Assembly: GCA_024138015.1 (NCBI GenBank)
Contig: JAMXBB010000007.1
Span: 83,195,293-83,259,292, forward strand
Direction: 5' to 3'
DNA: 64,000 nucleotides
Origin: Lumnitzera littorea
Taxonomy: Eukaryota; Streptophyta; Magnoliopsida; Myrtales; Combretaceae
The notes beneath the pieces are model-generated. The model saw only the letters and a list, made by a program, of their open reading frames with translations. It did no database searches and was not told where the DNA came from. This document shows, one piece after another, positions 31,701 to 43,464 of this stretch (position 1 is the stretch's first letter; every line of letters starts with the position of its first letter). The position numbers and the translations under genes are program-made.

Positions 31701-34395
31701 ATAATTTGCTGAAACATCGTTCTTAACAATCTACACTAAAACATGGTGTAACTTTCTTATGTGTATAGGGTGGTAATTGAATTGAGTTGAATCGAATAGT
31801 ATTTGGCTCGAGTTGGAACTCGAGTTTGGCTGAAGTTTGACTGAGTTTTAGGTTATACTTTTGTGCTAGGTGATAAGTATATGACTAATTCGAGCTCTAC
31901 TCGATTAGCTTGATTAAGTTTGAACTTTTTATATATTTTGTGTAACTAATATCATATTTGCTTATATTTAAATAAATTAAAAATTGTATTAAGTTTGATT
32001 AGATTCATGAGCGTAGCGAGTTTAGTATTTTAAAACTCGTATTTGGCTCAATTCGATTTACTACTTAAGTAGCTTGAGCTTGACTTGTCTATTACTGAAT
32101 CGGATTCGAGTAAAACTAGAGTAGTTTGGTTCGTTTACATCCTTTGCATACCTTATTTATCTTCATTTCCTATTTCTAATACCAACCGAACAATGAATCT
32201 GATGGTTTCTTTCTGTGTTCTTCCATTTACTTATCACCTAGCACAAAAGTGGAATTATACCTTTTCCATCTGAAGCCATTTGCTAATCTCTTATATCTTT
32301 TCTTCTGTGATATGATGTTCTTTGTTTACAGGGATGTCAGTGGTTCTTTTAGATTTGTATGGGTGGGTTTTTTCTTTTTCCTTGTAATCGTGTGGTTGCG
32401 TGTTGCAGCTTAGTGTCATAGTTAAGGACATATATGTCATAGTGATTTAAGTTGGTTTTTTTTTTTTTTTGGTTTAATTATTTAATTTCATGATATATAA
32501 CTAGCTTACTGCTATTGAGTTATGATGCATGAGACCCAAGCTATGACACATAAAGAAACTTAGTTGTAGATTGTATATTCTTTTTTATTATAGAGTGATG
32601 TTGGCGATAATCTCTAAGGTAATGAGTATCTAGTTGTGTGCAACTGTGCTGAGATTCAAGTTCTCTATGAATGAGCTTCATGGATATGCATGGATACCAT
32701 CCTACTGATGAAGCATTACGGCAGTTTCGCATGGGCATGCTTTAGAATTTTGACATATTTTAAGTTTTTGAGGTTTTTTGAGCGTTGTTAGCATTTCCTA
32801 ATCAACTCTTTATCATTTTTTAAGGTACGTAGCTTGAGAAAGGGTGTCGACATCTTGGTTGCTACACCTGGTAGATTGGTTGATATGATTGAAAGAGGCA
32901 TAGTTTCGCTCGGGATGATTAAATATTTGACTTTAGATGAGGCTGATAGAATGTTGGACATGGGTTTTGAACCCCAAATCAGAGAGATTGTGGAGTTAAT
33001 GGACATGCCTCCTACTAATGCAAGACAGACAATGCTGTTTAGTGCTACATTCCCAGATGGTATTCAGGTTTGTCAAAATACATATTCCTTCTTTTAATTT
33101 TTGAGAGGTTACTTGCCTGCTTTTTTAGTTGTATGATGGATCATTTATTTTCCACTTACAGTCTTTCATGTCATTTATCTGCCCTATGCAGAAACTGGCC
33201 TCGGCTTTTCTTACAAACTATATTTTTCTGACTGTGGGAAGAGTTGGCTCAAGCACTGATCTGATCACTCAGAAGGTTGAGTATGTTGAAAATATGGATA
33301 AAAGAAGCCGTCTTATGGATATTCTTCAAATGCAGATGGAAAACGATTGCTCAGGGAAGGTTGTTTGCATTGAATTCTTTTTGACATTGTTGTTTTAAAG
33401 ATCTATGGTCCTATTCAATTCTCTCTCTCTTTTTGGGTTCTTACAAATGTCAGTGAAGAGGAATTGGCATAGGTTAATCACTATCGATTAATTACTATTT
33501 TCTCTTCTTATACTGCAGCAAAAATTAACATTAGTTTTTGTGGAAACTAAGAGAGGGGCCGATGCTTTAGAGAATTGGTTGTCCAAAAATGGCCTTCCTG
33601 CTATAGCTATTCATGGGGATAAAGTTCAAATGGTGAGCTCCTTTACCTTCTTATTCTTGTTTTCGAGCTTGGATTAATTATTTAAGTAGCAGGTATCCAT
33701 TTCCTTCCAGCATTGAAGGCAAAATGTTTGAAATGTAGGAGTTTGGATAAAGCAAAGCCCATATAATTTCCTTTTGTTCAGCGGTTATGTTGAACATACT
33801 GGACTTACCACAGTTTTGTATATTATACATGAAGGAGAGAGAGAAGGCATTGAAGTACTTCAAGACAGGGGTTATTCCAACTCTGGTTGCCACGGATGTT
33901 GCATCGCGTGGTCTTGACATCCCGCATGTTGCTCATGTTGTAAACTTTGATTTACCAAAGGTTATAGATGATTATGTCCACAGAATAGGCCGAACTGGCC
34001 GTGCAGGGAAATCTGGGCTTGCTACTGCTTTCTTCAGCGAGCAGAACATACCTCTTGCAAAGGCACTTGTGGACCTAATGCAAGAGACTAAACAGGAAGT
34101 TCCTGATTGGCTTCTGCAATTCGTAGAACAGTCATCTAATCCTTGTTCCGGGATGTCCCGTAGATACAAGGGCAGCAAGTTTGGTGGCCGTGACATTCGA
34201 AGGGGTCCAAAGTTCGATGCCTATGCTGCTACCTCTTCTGGAGATTACTATGCACCTGCCGGCACTGAGGATTTTGGTTCTGCCAATGCCTATACATATG
34301 ACCCTGCAAGTTATGCTGACGGGGCTGCTGCTGATGGTAATTCCTTTGTGGAGAAACATGAATCAGGTGCAGCCGATGATTGGGACTGGAACTAG
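28784..34395 (+). CDS. DEAD-box ATP-dependent RNA helicase (DDX3/Ded1 subfamily, plant RH11/37/52-like)
   Basis: Six exons: 28784-29356, 29693-29776, 32825-33067, 33192-33359, 33519-33632 and 33835-34395, joined by GT-AG introns that all fall between codons, giving about 580 residues. The protein has an Arg/Gly-rich N-terminus (34-46), the Q motif with KPTPIQ (117-122), motif I AQTGSGKT (139-146), PTREL (184-188), TPGRL (233-237), DEAD (257-260), SAT (292-294), motif IV LVFVETK in exon 5, motif V ATDVASRGLD (413-422) and motif VI HRIGRTGRAG (443-452), then a Gly/Ala/Tyr-rich tail ending DWDWN. Every ATPase and RNA-binding motif is intact. The family unwinds RNA duplexes during translation initiation and mRNP remodelling, in cytoplasm and nucleus; the exact role here is inferred. 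The ATG follows an A-rich context and opens the only frame leading to the Q motif. Confidence 0.93.
29357..29692 (+). other. Helicase intron 1 (336 bp)
   Basis: GT donor directly after the PTRELSCQ codons; acceptor TTTTGTAG before IYEEASKF. A T-run is at 29453-29468. The frame at 29247-29600 that reads into this intron is a shadow. Confidence 0.85.
30745..31095 (+). repeat. Dispersed repeat, copy 2 (inside helicase intron 2)
   Basis: Same direction and same order of phrases as 27730-28065: ACTAGCTATCGAT, TGTGTGTAA, ATATATTTATTT, TTTATAGTAAAATATTTT, then a long AG-rich stretch and GAGAGAAATTAAATGTGG. Identity is high in the first 120 bases and lower after. Confidence 0.65.
31768..32142. mobile_element. 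375-bp MITE in helicase intron 2, hAT-like
   Basis: The ends GGGTGGTAATTGAA and TTCGTTTACATCC are imperfect inverted repeats. The interior has repeated CTCGAGTT / GGCTCGAG / TTCGATT phrases typical of a common plant hAT-type MITE group. The flanking 8-mers TGTGTATA and TTTGCATA agree at six of eight positions, as for an old 8-bp hAT target duplication. Confidence 0.5.
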
Positions 34396-34800
34396 GACGT
34401 TCTTGGCTCGGACCCTTTCAACTAAATTGGATTTTGACAAACGTATGGTTCGACAGGATATGGTTGTTTTTGTGTTTTTTTTTTTTGGCTGAGGAATAGC
34501 CTAGAAATATAGATTGCAGAATGAAAGTATATCCGCCAATTAACATTTCTCATTGCTCAAACGAACGTTTCAGTTGCTCTAAAGGCCTTTGGTGAAGAAA
34601 TAATCTCTCTCAAAGGTGCCTGTGTTCCCTCCAGATACCTATGCCTCCAAATTTCAGACTTTCGGGTGCTTATAAACCCGAATCTGTATAACTTAATACT
34701 GTTTATTATCTGCTAATATGTTTTTCAAAAAGTTTATTTTGGTATATTAATCTCGTTATATTGCTGTTCTGCCTTCATCGGAGACTCGTATGCATGCTTT
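34396..34800 (+). other. Helicase 3' untranslated region (approximate)
   Basis: Follows the TAG stop at 34393-34395. Mixed composition with a T-run at 34478-34487; no AATAAA was seen, so the poly(A) site is not placed. Frames here overlap the last exon in other phases and are shadows. Confidence 0.35.
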
Positions 34801-35690
34801 ATATAGTTTCTCATTGAAGTGCAATATGCGACGGTTTCATGTAGACAAAAACTTGGTGCAAACGAATCGGGTCCAATATTGATATTGTTTGGGTCTCCTG
34901 GAAGTTGTACTGAATGTTTACTTGGTGCAAATGTTACTCTGTTTTCCTTTTATTCCATATGGATTTGTTATTATGGAATTCAATTAATTTTACATACCAA
35001 TAGCTATTTCGAATGAATTACTATTATAAAGCTATGAAATTATATTCAGTTGTTTATTAATAGTGTTTGCCATAGATCTCCTATACTCGTAGATTATATT
35101 TAGTCTATATTGATTGAAAAATGAAGAAGAGTAGGGATTTTGAAGGTATTTTGGATAATTTATTTAATTTTATCTTATTCACTGTTTATTATCGTGTGAG
35201 ATATATATTATATATCTTTTCAATTCCTATTGAATTGTGTAATTTAATTTCCTATATTTCATTGAAGTGAATGGACTGTTGTGTTAAATGAATGGGAGAG
35301 TATGCATAAGTGGTCTTTACATTGGTCTGAGAAAAGCATGACCTCTCAGTAGCTCTCAAAAATACATCATGTAGTAAAGTAAGGTAAAAAATAGGTTTTT
35401 ATATTGGAAAAGAGTTTATGTCCTATTGGAAGAGGACGAACATTCACAGAAAAGGACAAAAGCAACCCTTCTCAATGGGCAACTCTTTAATTTTTGTTTT
35501 TTGTTTTTTGTTTTTTCTTTGGCCAACTTTCGACTCTTTAATTTGATCGCCCCGAAAGGCGACCTGGCGTGCCTTCCTTTACAATAAAGTTGAATTTCAA
35601 ATCGTCGTGATTAATGACACATAACCATTTTTCTTTTTCTTTTTTCCTTTTCTTATTTCGTAGCATTTCATTAAATTTTAAAGCTTATCT
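34801..35690. other. Unassigned intergenic sequence
   Basis: AT-rich with a TTTTTTG repeat near 35498-35518 and a short GC-rich patch (CGCCCCGAAAGGCGACC) near 35550. No gene recognised. Confidence 0.45.
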
Positions 35691-35699
35691 TTGTTGTGC

Positions 35700-36125
35700 T
35701 CTTTTATAATTATAATTGGAATATAAATGAATCAAACTAATTTATAAATTACTCGAATTTGATTTAAGTTTTACTTGAATACAATTTAGTAATAATCGAG
35801 TTCAAACTCGAATTGCTCAACTATCCAATCAAGTTAAACTGGAGCTTTAAAATTCTAAGTCTGTCGGACTTATAAACATAATTAAGCATGGTATAATTTT
35901 TATTTATTTTTTAAATATTAGTGAGTCTAGGTTTATTTAATAAAAATTTGTAACAAAATGCAAATTTGATCTAATTAATCGAATCAAACTCAAGCTTTTT
36001 GTATATATTTTTGAGTTAAGTTCGAGTTTAAAATTTGGAGTTTGGTTGAGTTCCAATCGAGCTTAAGTTAACTCGAGCTTAGTACTATATTAATTCGACT
36101 TGAGTTGATTATATTCATATTATTA
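35700..36125. mobile_element. MITE-like sequence related in style to the one in helicase intron 2
   Basis: Dense ACTCGAATT / CGAGTTC / ACTCGAGC phrases on both halves in opposite senses (e.g. CTCGAATTTGATTTAAG and, reversed, GAGTTCCAATCGAGC) indicate a decayed fold-back element of the same kind as 31768-32142. Ends and target duplication could not be set. Confidence 0.35.
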
Positions 36126-36334
36126 ACAAGTGGAGATAAGTGCTAATTGCATGGGTTATATATCATTATCATAATATATATGGATCTCCCTTTTGCCCAA
36201 TAAATGAATCGACAGAAGTTTGAAGTGTGTATATTTCTCCAAATAAAAAGTATCGTCGAGATCTTCTACACAGCAACAAAAGCAGAAGTTCTTCTGGGGC
36301 TACCCAGAAAATCCTCAGTTACCAGGTTTGCTTT

Positions 36335-36510
36335 TGAGTGTCCAGTCTTCTAGTTCTCAAACGTCAGTCCCTGTTCCAATTCTTAAATGTCTGCAATAAA
36401 TGTTGGGTCTTCTAATTCTCAAACATCCGGACCAAGTTCCTATACTCCAATTCTTCTAATTCTCAAACGTTCAGATCTAGTCCCCATATTCCAATTCTTA
36501 AATGTCTGGA
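36335..36510 (+). repeat. Short degenerate tandem repeat
   Basis: The phrases TCTTCTA(A/G)TTCTCAAACGT, CCAATTCTTAAATGTCTG and GATC(T/A)AGT(T/C)CCC alternate two to three times, with a composite period of roughly 65-75 bases. No coding sense was seen. Confidence 0.45.
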
Positions 36511-37780
36511 TCAAGTTCCCTTAAGTCATAACTACGTCTTATTCAGTAATTTAGCCATCCGATACAAGTATACTTCTTTGGCGGGCTCGTACGAATAAGT
36601 CCGGTAATTGGTTTTCCGACATTTGCTAAAAGGCTTAAAAAGGAGTTTTGAATATTGATTAGATACTTTATGAAAAATAATTCTACATTTTTAAATGAGC
36701 GTAAGATATGCGTTAGGATTTTCCTGTTAATCTTTTTTCCAATAAATGTAATAGTTTTGCTCGCTTTCTTATGTATGTAATAGGCTTGATATTTTAGTTT
36801 CTTTCCTTCTCTAAAATCTTTTTTTTTTCTAACTTTTTTTTAGGGTACATAATTTTTTTTTAATGTTGGTTACTTCTTAGGATGATTATCTTAATATAGT
36901 TAAAATTTTCCGAAAAGTGTTTGTGATGATATTAATGTTAAAAAAAAATTATAAGTATTTATTTTGAAATATAAACGTCACTTTTCAAAATTTATCTTTG
37001 TTGGAAAAGTACAACTTTAGGCCTAAATTTTTAGGAAAAATTTACAATACACACACATATATACACACACATCATGAAGTCTTAAAATTTTTCAGTTCAA
37101 AATAAAACATAAGGATTTTGAGTTGGTGTTAATGTTGGCATTCAAGAGGCAGTGGAACGGCATATAGTTAAGCATTTTAAATTCATTCTTTATAAAATCT
37201 TTGAATTTCCTCAATATCTTTTATTCGGTTGTTTCTGTATGAAATATGGTATTCAAAAAACCCTGAACAGGATGCCTTTGTATGTCTACTAATGGTAAGT
37301 AGTGTTTTACTCACATTTCTAATAGAGTATGTGGGTGGGTGGCGATACTGCCATTAAATATGAGAGAAAAGGATGTAGAAAGCAAAGAAAGGGGGAGGAA
37401 GAATACTATAATATCGTAAGACAAATAATAGTTGGGCTGGCAAATCACGCTTCAATTTTGTATCTATGTCTAAGCAAGTTTGTATTGGAAGAACCTTAAT
37501 TATAATCTAATCATTTATTGGTTGTCCATGCAAACTTAAATCTGTAATTCGATCTATTTAATAAACGTGTCTCTTGTTCAAATTAGATTTGTTTATCAAC
37601 TAAAAAGTTACAATTAAATCTATAAAATAATTATAAATATAAAAGAAAAGGGTGGTAATAGTGAAATTAACTTCTACAAATACAAATGACATAGATCAAG
37701 TTTTCTTTTATTTTTTATTACTTTTCAAATTCGCAAATAACTTTCAACTATAAATTATGAAACATTAATATGAATAGTTA
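36511..37780. other. Unassigned AT-rich sequence
   Basis: Contains an (AC/AT) microsatellite at about 37049-37074 and nothing recognised otherwise. Confidence 0.45.
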
Positions 37781-37789
37781 TGGATGTTC

Positions 37790-38280
37790 GAGTACAATAT
37801 TCTAACTTGTCTTGGATTCTATCATCAATTTATGCTAGTCTTAGAGTAAGTAAAAGTTTGCTACTCTGGGAAGATTTGAAAAGATGGGCTAGATCGATCA
37901 TAGGCCCTTGGATGATGATTGGAGACTTCAACGAAGTGTTGTGTAATGAAGAAAAGTAGGGAGGTATTAATATTTGTTAGTCTCATGCTAATAGTTATTA
38001 ATACTACACGAATCAGTGTGACATGATAGAATAGGGCTTTGTTGGCCTAAAATTCACTTGGTCCAAAAAACTAAGGAGATTGTACGATTTGGTCTAAACT
38101 AGATTGGATAAAGCTTAGGAAATTATGAATGGCAACAACTCTTTCCTGAGGCAAAGCTTTTTTATTTAGCATCCTTTTATTCTGGCCATCTTCCAATCCT
38201 TCTTTATATGCTTCCCTAGACCAAAGGTCAACCGAAAAACCTAAGACCCTTCAGGTTCTAACCCATGTGGTTAGGCCACC
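37790..38280 (+). pseudogene. LINE endonuclease domain, C-terminal part
   Basis: SSIYASLRVSKSLLLWEDL followed by PWMMIGDFNEVL is the conserved S-x-Y-A-S...G-D-F-N-E block of the apurinic-type endonuclease of L1 elements, here with several stops. Farther on, GLKFTWSKK (about 38050) and a FVDLDRA-type block fit the same domain. This nicks target DNA in active elements. Confidence 0.7.
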
Positions 38281-38779
38281 CTGATTTTAAAAACTTTGTT
38301 AAGTAGTAATGGTGTTGGCCCATGTTTCAATTTCTTGAAGATATTGAAATTTTTATTGAAACTTTAAAATCCCGAAACAAAGAAGTTTGATATTATACCA
38401 AGTAAGAAGAAAAGTATTATAGCGAACATTAAAAAGAAAAAAAAAAGATTAGAGATGTTCTCTAGCCTAACTTAGGATCGACTAGATAGGGAGATTGCAC
38501 TTAAAAAGGAATTGGATTGGTTGCTAAAGTAGGAAGAGAATTGGTAAGCTGCTAAAGCCCTGCTTCAATTGGATCATTGAAGGAGAACGAAATACCTGTT
38601 TCTTCCATGTTAGTGTAATTGTAAGAAGATCTAAATTGAGGGTAATATGTTTGTTTGATTTTGTTGGGAATTGGCATATAGACATAGAGGCTATTCGAAG
38701 TATATTCCAAAACTTCTTTAAAAATCTTTTCTTAATCGAGAAAGTTTAGGCTATTACTTCCTATTTGGTTTGGTGGACA

Positions 38780-39673
38780 ATGTATTATTTTAGATGAAGA
38801 AAGATGTATGCTGAATAGACCTTGGATTGATGAGGAGGTAAAAAAGGCTATGTGCAATATAGGGAACAATAAAGCTTCGAGAATTGATGGTTATCGTGCA
38901 GAATTTTTCAAAAAATGTTGGGATATTGTAGGTCAAACTATTTGTTTAGTAATCAAAAGTATCCTCAATACTGGTGTCATACCAGAAGAATTAAACAAAG
39001 CTCTTCTTGTCATGATAGTAAATGTGAAAGGAGCTAATAAAGTTAAAGGTTTTTATCCCATTAGCCTTTGTACCATGATGTGCAAGATTGTGAGCAAGCT
39101 CTTCATAAATAGAATATGCCTATATTTGAATAACTTAACCCAGAACAAGCAAATTTTATCCTAGGGCGCATAACATGAGATAACATCATAACCTTTCAAG
39201 AGGTCCCCTAATCTCTAGATAAGTAGAAGGGGAAGACAAACTAGATGGTGGTTAACCATGATCGTGACAAAGCTTATGATTGCGTTGAATGGGTCTTCGT
39301 ACAAGCTACCCTCAAAAGTCTACATTTCTTGAAATCTTGGATTAAACTTATTGGGTCTTACTTATCGATTGTAAAGTATTTTATAGTCCCGAATAGATCA
39401 ATGCTAGAAGAGTTTCAATCTAATAGAGGTATATAGTAAGGCGGTCTTATCTCTTCATACTTGTTCATCCTAGCATTGGAGATGTTGAGTGAGTTAATCC
39501 ATGTCATGGTTAAAGAGAATAGTTGGAAGCCTTTGAAGATCAAGGGAACTAACTTAAAGTTATCTCACCATTTTTTTGCCGATGATCTTCTTCCCATAGG
39601 GGAAGCATTTGAAGATAATGCTAGGATGATGAACTCATGGAATGCTTATGCAGCTTATCAGGCCAAAAAGTGA
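38780..39673 (+). pseudogene. LINE reverse transcriptase (broken)
   Basis: Three open pieces: 38808-39164 (NNKASRIDGYRAEFFKKCWD, then KGFYPISLCTMMCKIVSKL), 39245-39436 (DKAYDCVEW) and 39461-39673 (HHFFADDLL). These are the finger, palm-A and palm-C blocks of non-LTR reverse transcriptase. The catalytic F-A-D-D at 39575-39586 is intact. A frameshift lies between the first two pieces and a stop between the last two. Confidence 0.82.
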
Positions 39674-40559
39674 ATTACAGTATATCCTACATCATTTTCT
39701 CAAGAAGCACGAACCAAGATATGAAGAGGAAAATTTGTGATATTTTTACTAAATGCAAGTATAAGAAAGTACTTGGGAATTCCTATTAAGCAAGGTGGAG
39801 CATTAGGAAAAGATGAGCTAAACTTCATTCTAGAGAAAACTAGAAGGAAAATAACATGATGGAAGTGAAAACTAGTAAGCTTTGTGGGTAGAAAACTTCT
39901 CACTACATTAGTATTTGAAAGCATAACCAATTATTATTCCTAAGAAATTCCTATACCCTTGGGCCTAGCCAAGAGAATAGAAAAGCTCCATTGAGAATTT
40001 TTTGTAAGGATCATTGAAGGAAGATAAGAAGATACACTAGTTTAGGTGGAAAAATATTAAAACACCAAAGAGCAAATGACGACTAGGTTTGTTAAATGTG
40101 AAAAAGAGAAACAAAACAAATTTTGTTAAATTGGCATGGTTAGTCTACAACAAAGATCTCTTTTGGATGAGACTTATCAAGTAGAAATACAAGATAGGAT
40201 AAAGAAGTAGCTAAGAGAAAAGGGGTTCTAACTTCTATGAGCAATTATATAAAGCTTTATCATGGATAGAAGAGAAGGTGACATTAAGACTACGAGATGG
40301 GAGGAGCACCAAGTTCTGGACTCATTGTTGGACCTTTGAGGGAAAAATGGGAGATTGGTTATATTGGTTGCTCAATAAGTTTGATGAGCTAGTTTCTATC
40401 TAACAGGCCTGGAATGGATTAAACAACTAGAATGAAGACATCATTAGATATCCAATTGATAACATCAAAAAGTTCAAGTTGGGTCTGGTCATTTTGGACG
40501 ATGAGTTCAATGCTAATGCTAAAGTTTGGCCTTTCAAAGTAAATTGAGAGCTCTCTAAA

Positions 40560-40840
40560 AAACCAGTTTATGAAGAGCTTTGTTTAGAGATGAATCGCAA
40601 ATAGATGATGACTTATGGGAGTAGATTTGGAAAATACCTTACATGCTATGATCTAATATTTTGATTTGGAAAATCCTTCACAATGGGCTAGCTACAAAGG
40701 ATAACCTAGGGAAGAGAGGAATAAATTATAGTAGTGACTGCTGCTCTACAGTGAGGATGAAAAATTTGTTCATCATCTTTTTCCCAATTGTCGATAGAGC
40801 TAGAACTTATGGAATAGCCTAGGAATTCATACCAATTACT
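40560..40840 (+). pseudogene. LINE zf-RVT region
   Basis: Translation shows IWKIPYM...ILIWKILHNGLATKDNLGKRG followed by a Cys/His-poor stretch, the usual zinc-finger-like region between reverse transcriptase and RNase H of plant L1s. The Cys residues are largely lost. Confidence 0.5.
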
Positions 40841-41109
40841 CATTTTATAATTTTGACAACTTTAGAAGTTAGATTCAAAGTCACACTAAGTAGAAAAATT
40901 GAAATATGCAAAGTATTTCAACACAAAAGAAGTGATGATTCTTTTTGCTCTTAGAGGAATTTGGCGAGAGGGGAACAAAAGAATCTTCCATCCAAGACAA
41001 GAGATGGGAGAGTGTGTAGGTCAAATCCAAGCACAAGTAAATGAACAGTTGGCTACTTAGAAGACAAAGAGATCTCAAACACATGGCAATCATTTTCAAG
41101 GGACTTAAA

Positions 41110-41660
41110 AGAAACCAAATAAGAGTTGGTTCAAAATTAATTGTGGTGGAGCTTCAACAACAAATGAAAACAAAGTGGGGATAGGAGTTATTTGCAAGAA
41201 CAGGGAGAGATGAGTCTTAAGAGGCTTGTATAAGCACATTAGCAAGGCATCACTTGTAGAGATAGAGTTGTAGACGATTAAAGAGGGCCTAGAGCTAGCA
41301 AAAAATTTAGGACTCTCAAATATTATCATATAAATTAATTCTTAACAAGCTTATGATTGGTTGCATCCAAGAGATATTAACACAAATATATGTCACCCAG
41401 CCTTGGCATCAAGCCTTTCCCTTTCTTGTTTTAATGGCATTGTTTTGTATGAGGTCGGTTGGGATATAAACATGGCTATAGACACTCTTGACAAGCAAAG
41501 TTTACAAGATGGAGCTAATGGAATGTTCACAAATGTCGTACCTCTGTGTGCATCTAATATAATAAATTCTGATATAGGTGGACTAAGTAGTGCTGATAAT
41601 TTTTGTACATAGGAGGCAGATGCGTTGGGTATGACTTTAGTAGCCATTTCTAGTATTGTT
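41110..41660 (+). pseudogene. LINE C-terminal RNase H (RVT_3 type)
   Basis: The phrases KINCGGASTTNENKVGIGVICKN, SLVEIELXTIKEGLELAKNLGL and INS give the Asp-strand, Glu-helix and Asp-strand order of RNase H, with the first Asp replaced. Some plant L1 elements are known to carry such a domain at the end of ORF2. Frames on the opposite strand are shadows. Confidence 0.65.
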
Positions 41661-41749
41661 TTGTTGGATTTGATTTTATTTTGATGAATGAAGATTATTT
41701 TATTTTATTTTTTAAAAAAATTATAACCAATAAAAGCTTGATTGAAGGA

Positions 41750-42781
41750 CCACATTAGAGTGAAAATCCTATTAGTATTGATGATATACAATTCTCGTCT
41801 AGCTCGAGGCCTAGTTTTGATGAGGCCTCCCTAAAAGGCCTATTGACTCTCAATAGGATGATTTCTCTCTCTCCCTCCCTCTCTTTCTCTCCCTCTTTTT
41901 TTCCTGTGTTCTAGCTTGCTTGAGCGCTTCAACGATGCATGGGTCCCACAATGAGTAGCTTACTAAGCACCTGTCTCGAGGACTTAAGCAAGCACTACTG
42001 TAAGCCTAAGGTTAGAAGCCTCATTTGATACGTGAGGACTTTACCAATAGACCAATTGAGCTCAAAAGTGCAAAAGAGCCCCGTCTTGTTAGGTTCAAGC
42101 ATTACGAGCGAGGATGTCTTTAGCCTTGCTAGTCGAGCCCCTTAAATGCTTGGCTTGTTGCCTACTATGTACTTAGACCGCCTAGCCTACCTCTGTGCCC
42201 TCTCTTTGTCCTCTAGTGGTGGTGTCTTACCCCGGCTCATTAATTGCCACCTATCATCAGTAGTACAACCGACATACCCAATATGCCTTGAGGATGTTAG
42301 GCCTACAGATCATAGATGTGGTTGCTAGCGTAGTCGTGGTCGACCAACTTATGGAGCCACCTTGTCAATTTCATGACCATGTCCTTTGCCAACTAGTGGT
42401 ACGGAAGAACCCTAGGTTGACATGTGTTCAGGTAGTTGTACTTTCTTATACTATAAATAATGTAACTATAAGAGGATCAATAGAAAGGAGGATTCTGAAT
42501 TCCAAACCTTGATCCCATACTCTAAAAACATACTAACCCCATCACTTCGCTCTCTACATTTCTTTATCATCTAAGCACTTCCCTTAAGGACTTTAATGCT
42601 TGGATAGCCCCCATTCCTTAATTTCCATAGTCTTCCTTACTAACTTGAGCATTGAAGGGTCCTCATGGATTGAACCATAGGGGGCTTTTTACAGGTATTA
42701 CGAGCAAGGAGCTAGACAAGCCTATTCCCCATTAGGTCATATCCATTGCATCACTTGAGGTTGATTTGATCATAATCAACA
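41750..42781 (+). repeat. 5' LTR of the second Tat element (left end approximate)
   Basis: The right end (ATCAACA) is followed by TTTTGGTGCCTACTG, resembling the TTTGGCGCC-type primer-binding region common in this lineage. A TATA box (TATAAATAA) is at 42452-42460. A long CT-rich run lies at 41868-41900. The left end was not found because the 3' LTR is missing. Confidence 0.5.
42452..42460 (+). promoter_or_regulatory. LTR TATA box
   Basis: TATAAATAA, about 330 bases before the LTR end; the expected U3/R boundary is just downstream. Confidence 0.45.
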
Positions 42782-43460
42782 TTTTGGTGCCTACTGTTTT
42801 AGGCCACTCCATAGGATTTCTAAAAGTAGAAACAAAAATCCATGCTTCATAATTAGGCAACGCCAGTAGGTCATAGTTAGACAGTAGCAACACGTCGCCC
42901 TCACCAGGCGTTCATCAACGCCTCCACTACTAAGAACCCAAGCTTATGAGATTTAATAGCCAAGATTCCTTTTCTAAGATGCTTAAAGAAAGCAAAAAGA
43001 CCCAGAAGTCCAAGCTACCTTGCATAAAGATGTTGCAATACTAGAGAATTCATCCTAGAAATGCCCTAATGAGGAGATAACCATCAACTCCTCCTTAGGG
43101 CCAAGTAAAAACAATGACCAATGAACTATGTGCTTAGTGCATTCATGCAACTAGACTCAGCATGACCCATAGGTCCCTAAGACTTTTGTGATTGTTTGAA
43201 TCACAATTGCGGCAAGATGCACACCCAGGACAAACGAATAGTGATAAGTAAACCAATGGACAACTTGTCCCCAAGGCAATCGCCAAAGACTTGCGAAGAA
43301 ATGAATGTCTAAGAGATAGATGAACACATTCATCATGCTTCCAGTGTGCATGACTAGAAGAAAGGAGAGTCATCCGTTCGCACATCATGCTCCATAATAG
43401 CGAAGAGCCCATCCATCCTACTAATCTTAGAAGAAACCTTACTTGTAAGTATAAGACTCC
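42782..43460 (+). other. Primer-binding region and untranslated leader of the second Tat element
   Basis: TTTTGGTGCCTACTG right after the LTR is the likely primer site. The rest has no clear frame in the element's direction; minus-strand frames at 43143-43463 look like chance. Confidence 0.4.
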
Positions 43461-43464
43461 CATA

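Larger units (their letters stand above)
29777..32824 (+). other. Helicase intron 2 (3.05 kb), repeat-bearing
   Basis: The donor follows GGAPFAPQ and the acceptor TTTTTTAAG precedes VRSLRKGVD; joining them restores the conserved spacing between the GG motif and TPGRL. The intron is far longer than the other four (124-336 bp) and holds a dispersed repeat (30745-31095) and a MITE (31768-32142). Confidence 0.85.
37785..41718 (+). mobile_element. L1-type LINE, 5'-truncated, with C-terminal RNase H
   Basis: Domains follow the order of plant L1 ORF2: endonuclease, reverse transcriptase, zf-RVT, RNase H, then a 3' end reading TTGATGAATGAAGATTATTTTATTTT and a short A-run (41709-41717). Multiple frameshifts and stops make it dead. 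No ORF1 or 5' region is seen, consistent with 5' truncation or decay. A target duplication could not be found. Confidence 0.82.

Noticed and set aside
34181..34492. 103-codon frame overlapping the last helicase exon
   Set aside because: It is an alternative frame of the conserved helicase C-terminus.
41393..41647. Minus-strand frame over the LINE RNase H
   Set aside because: It is the complement of the RNase H-coding remnant.
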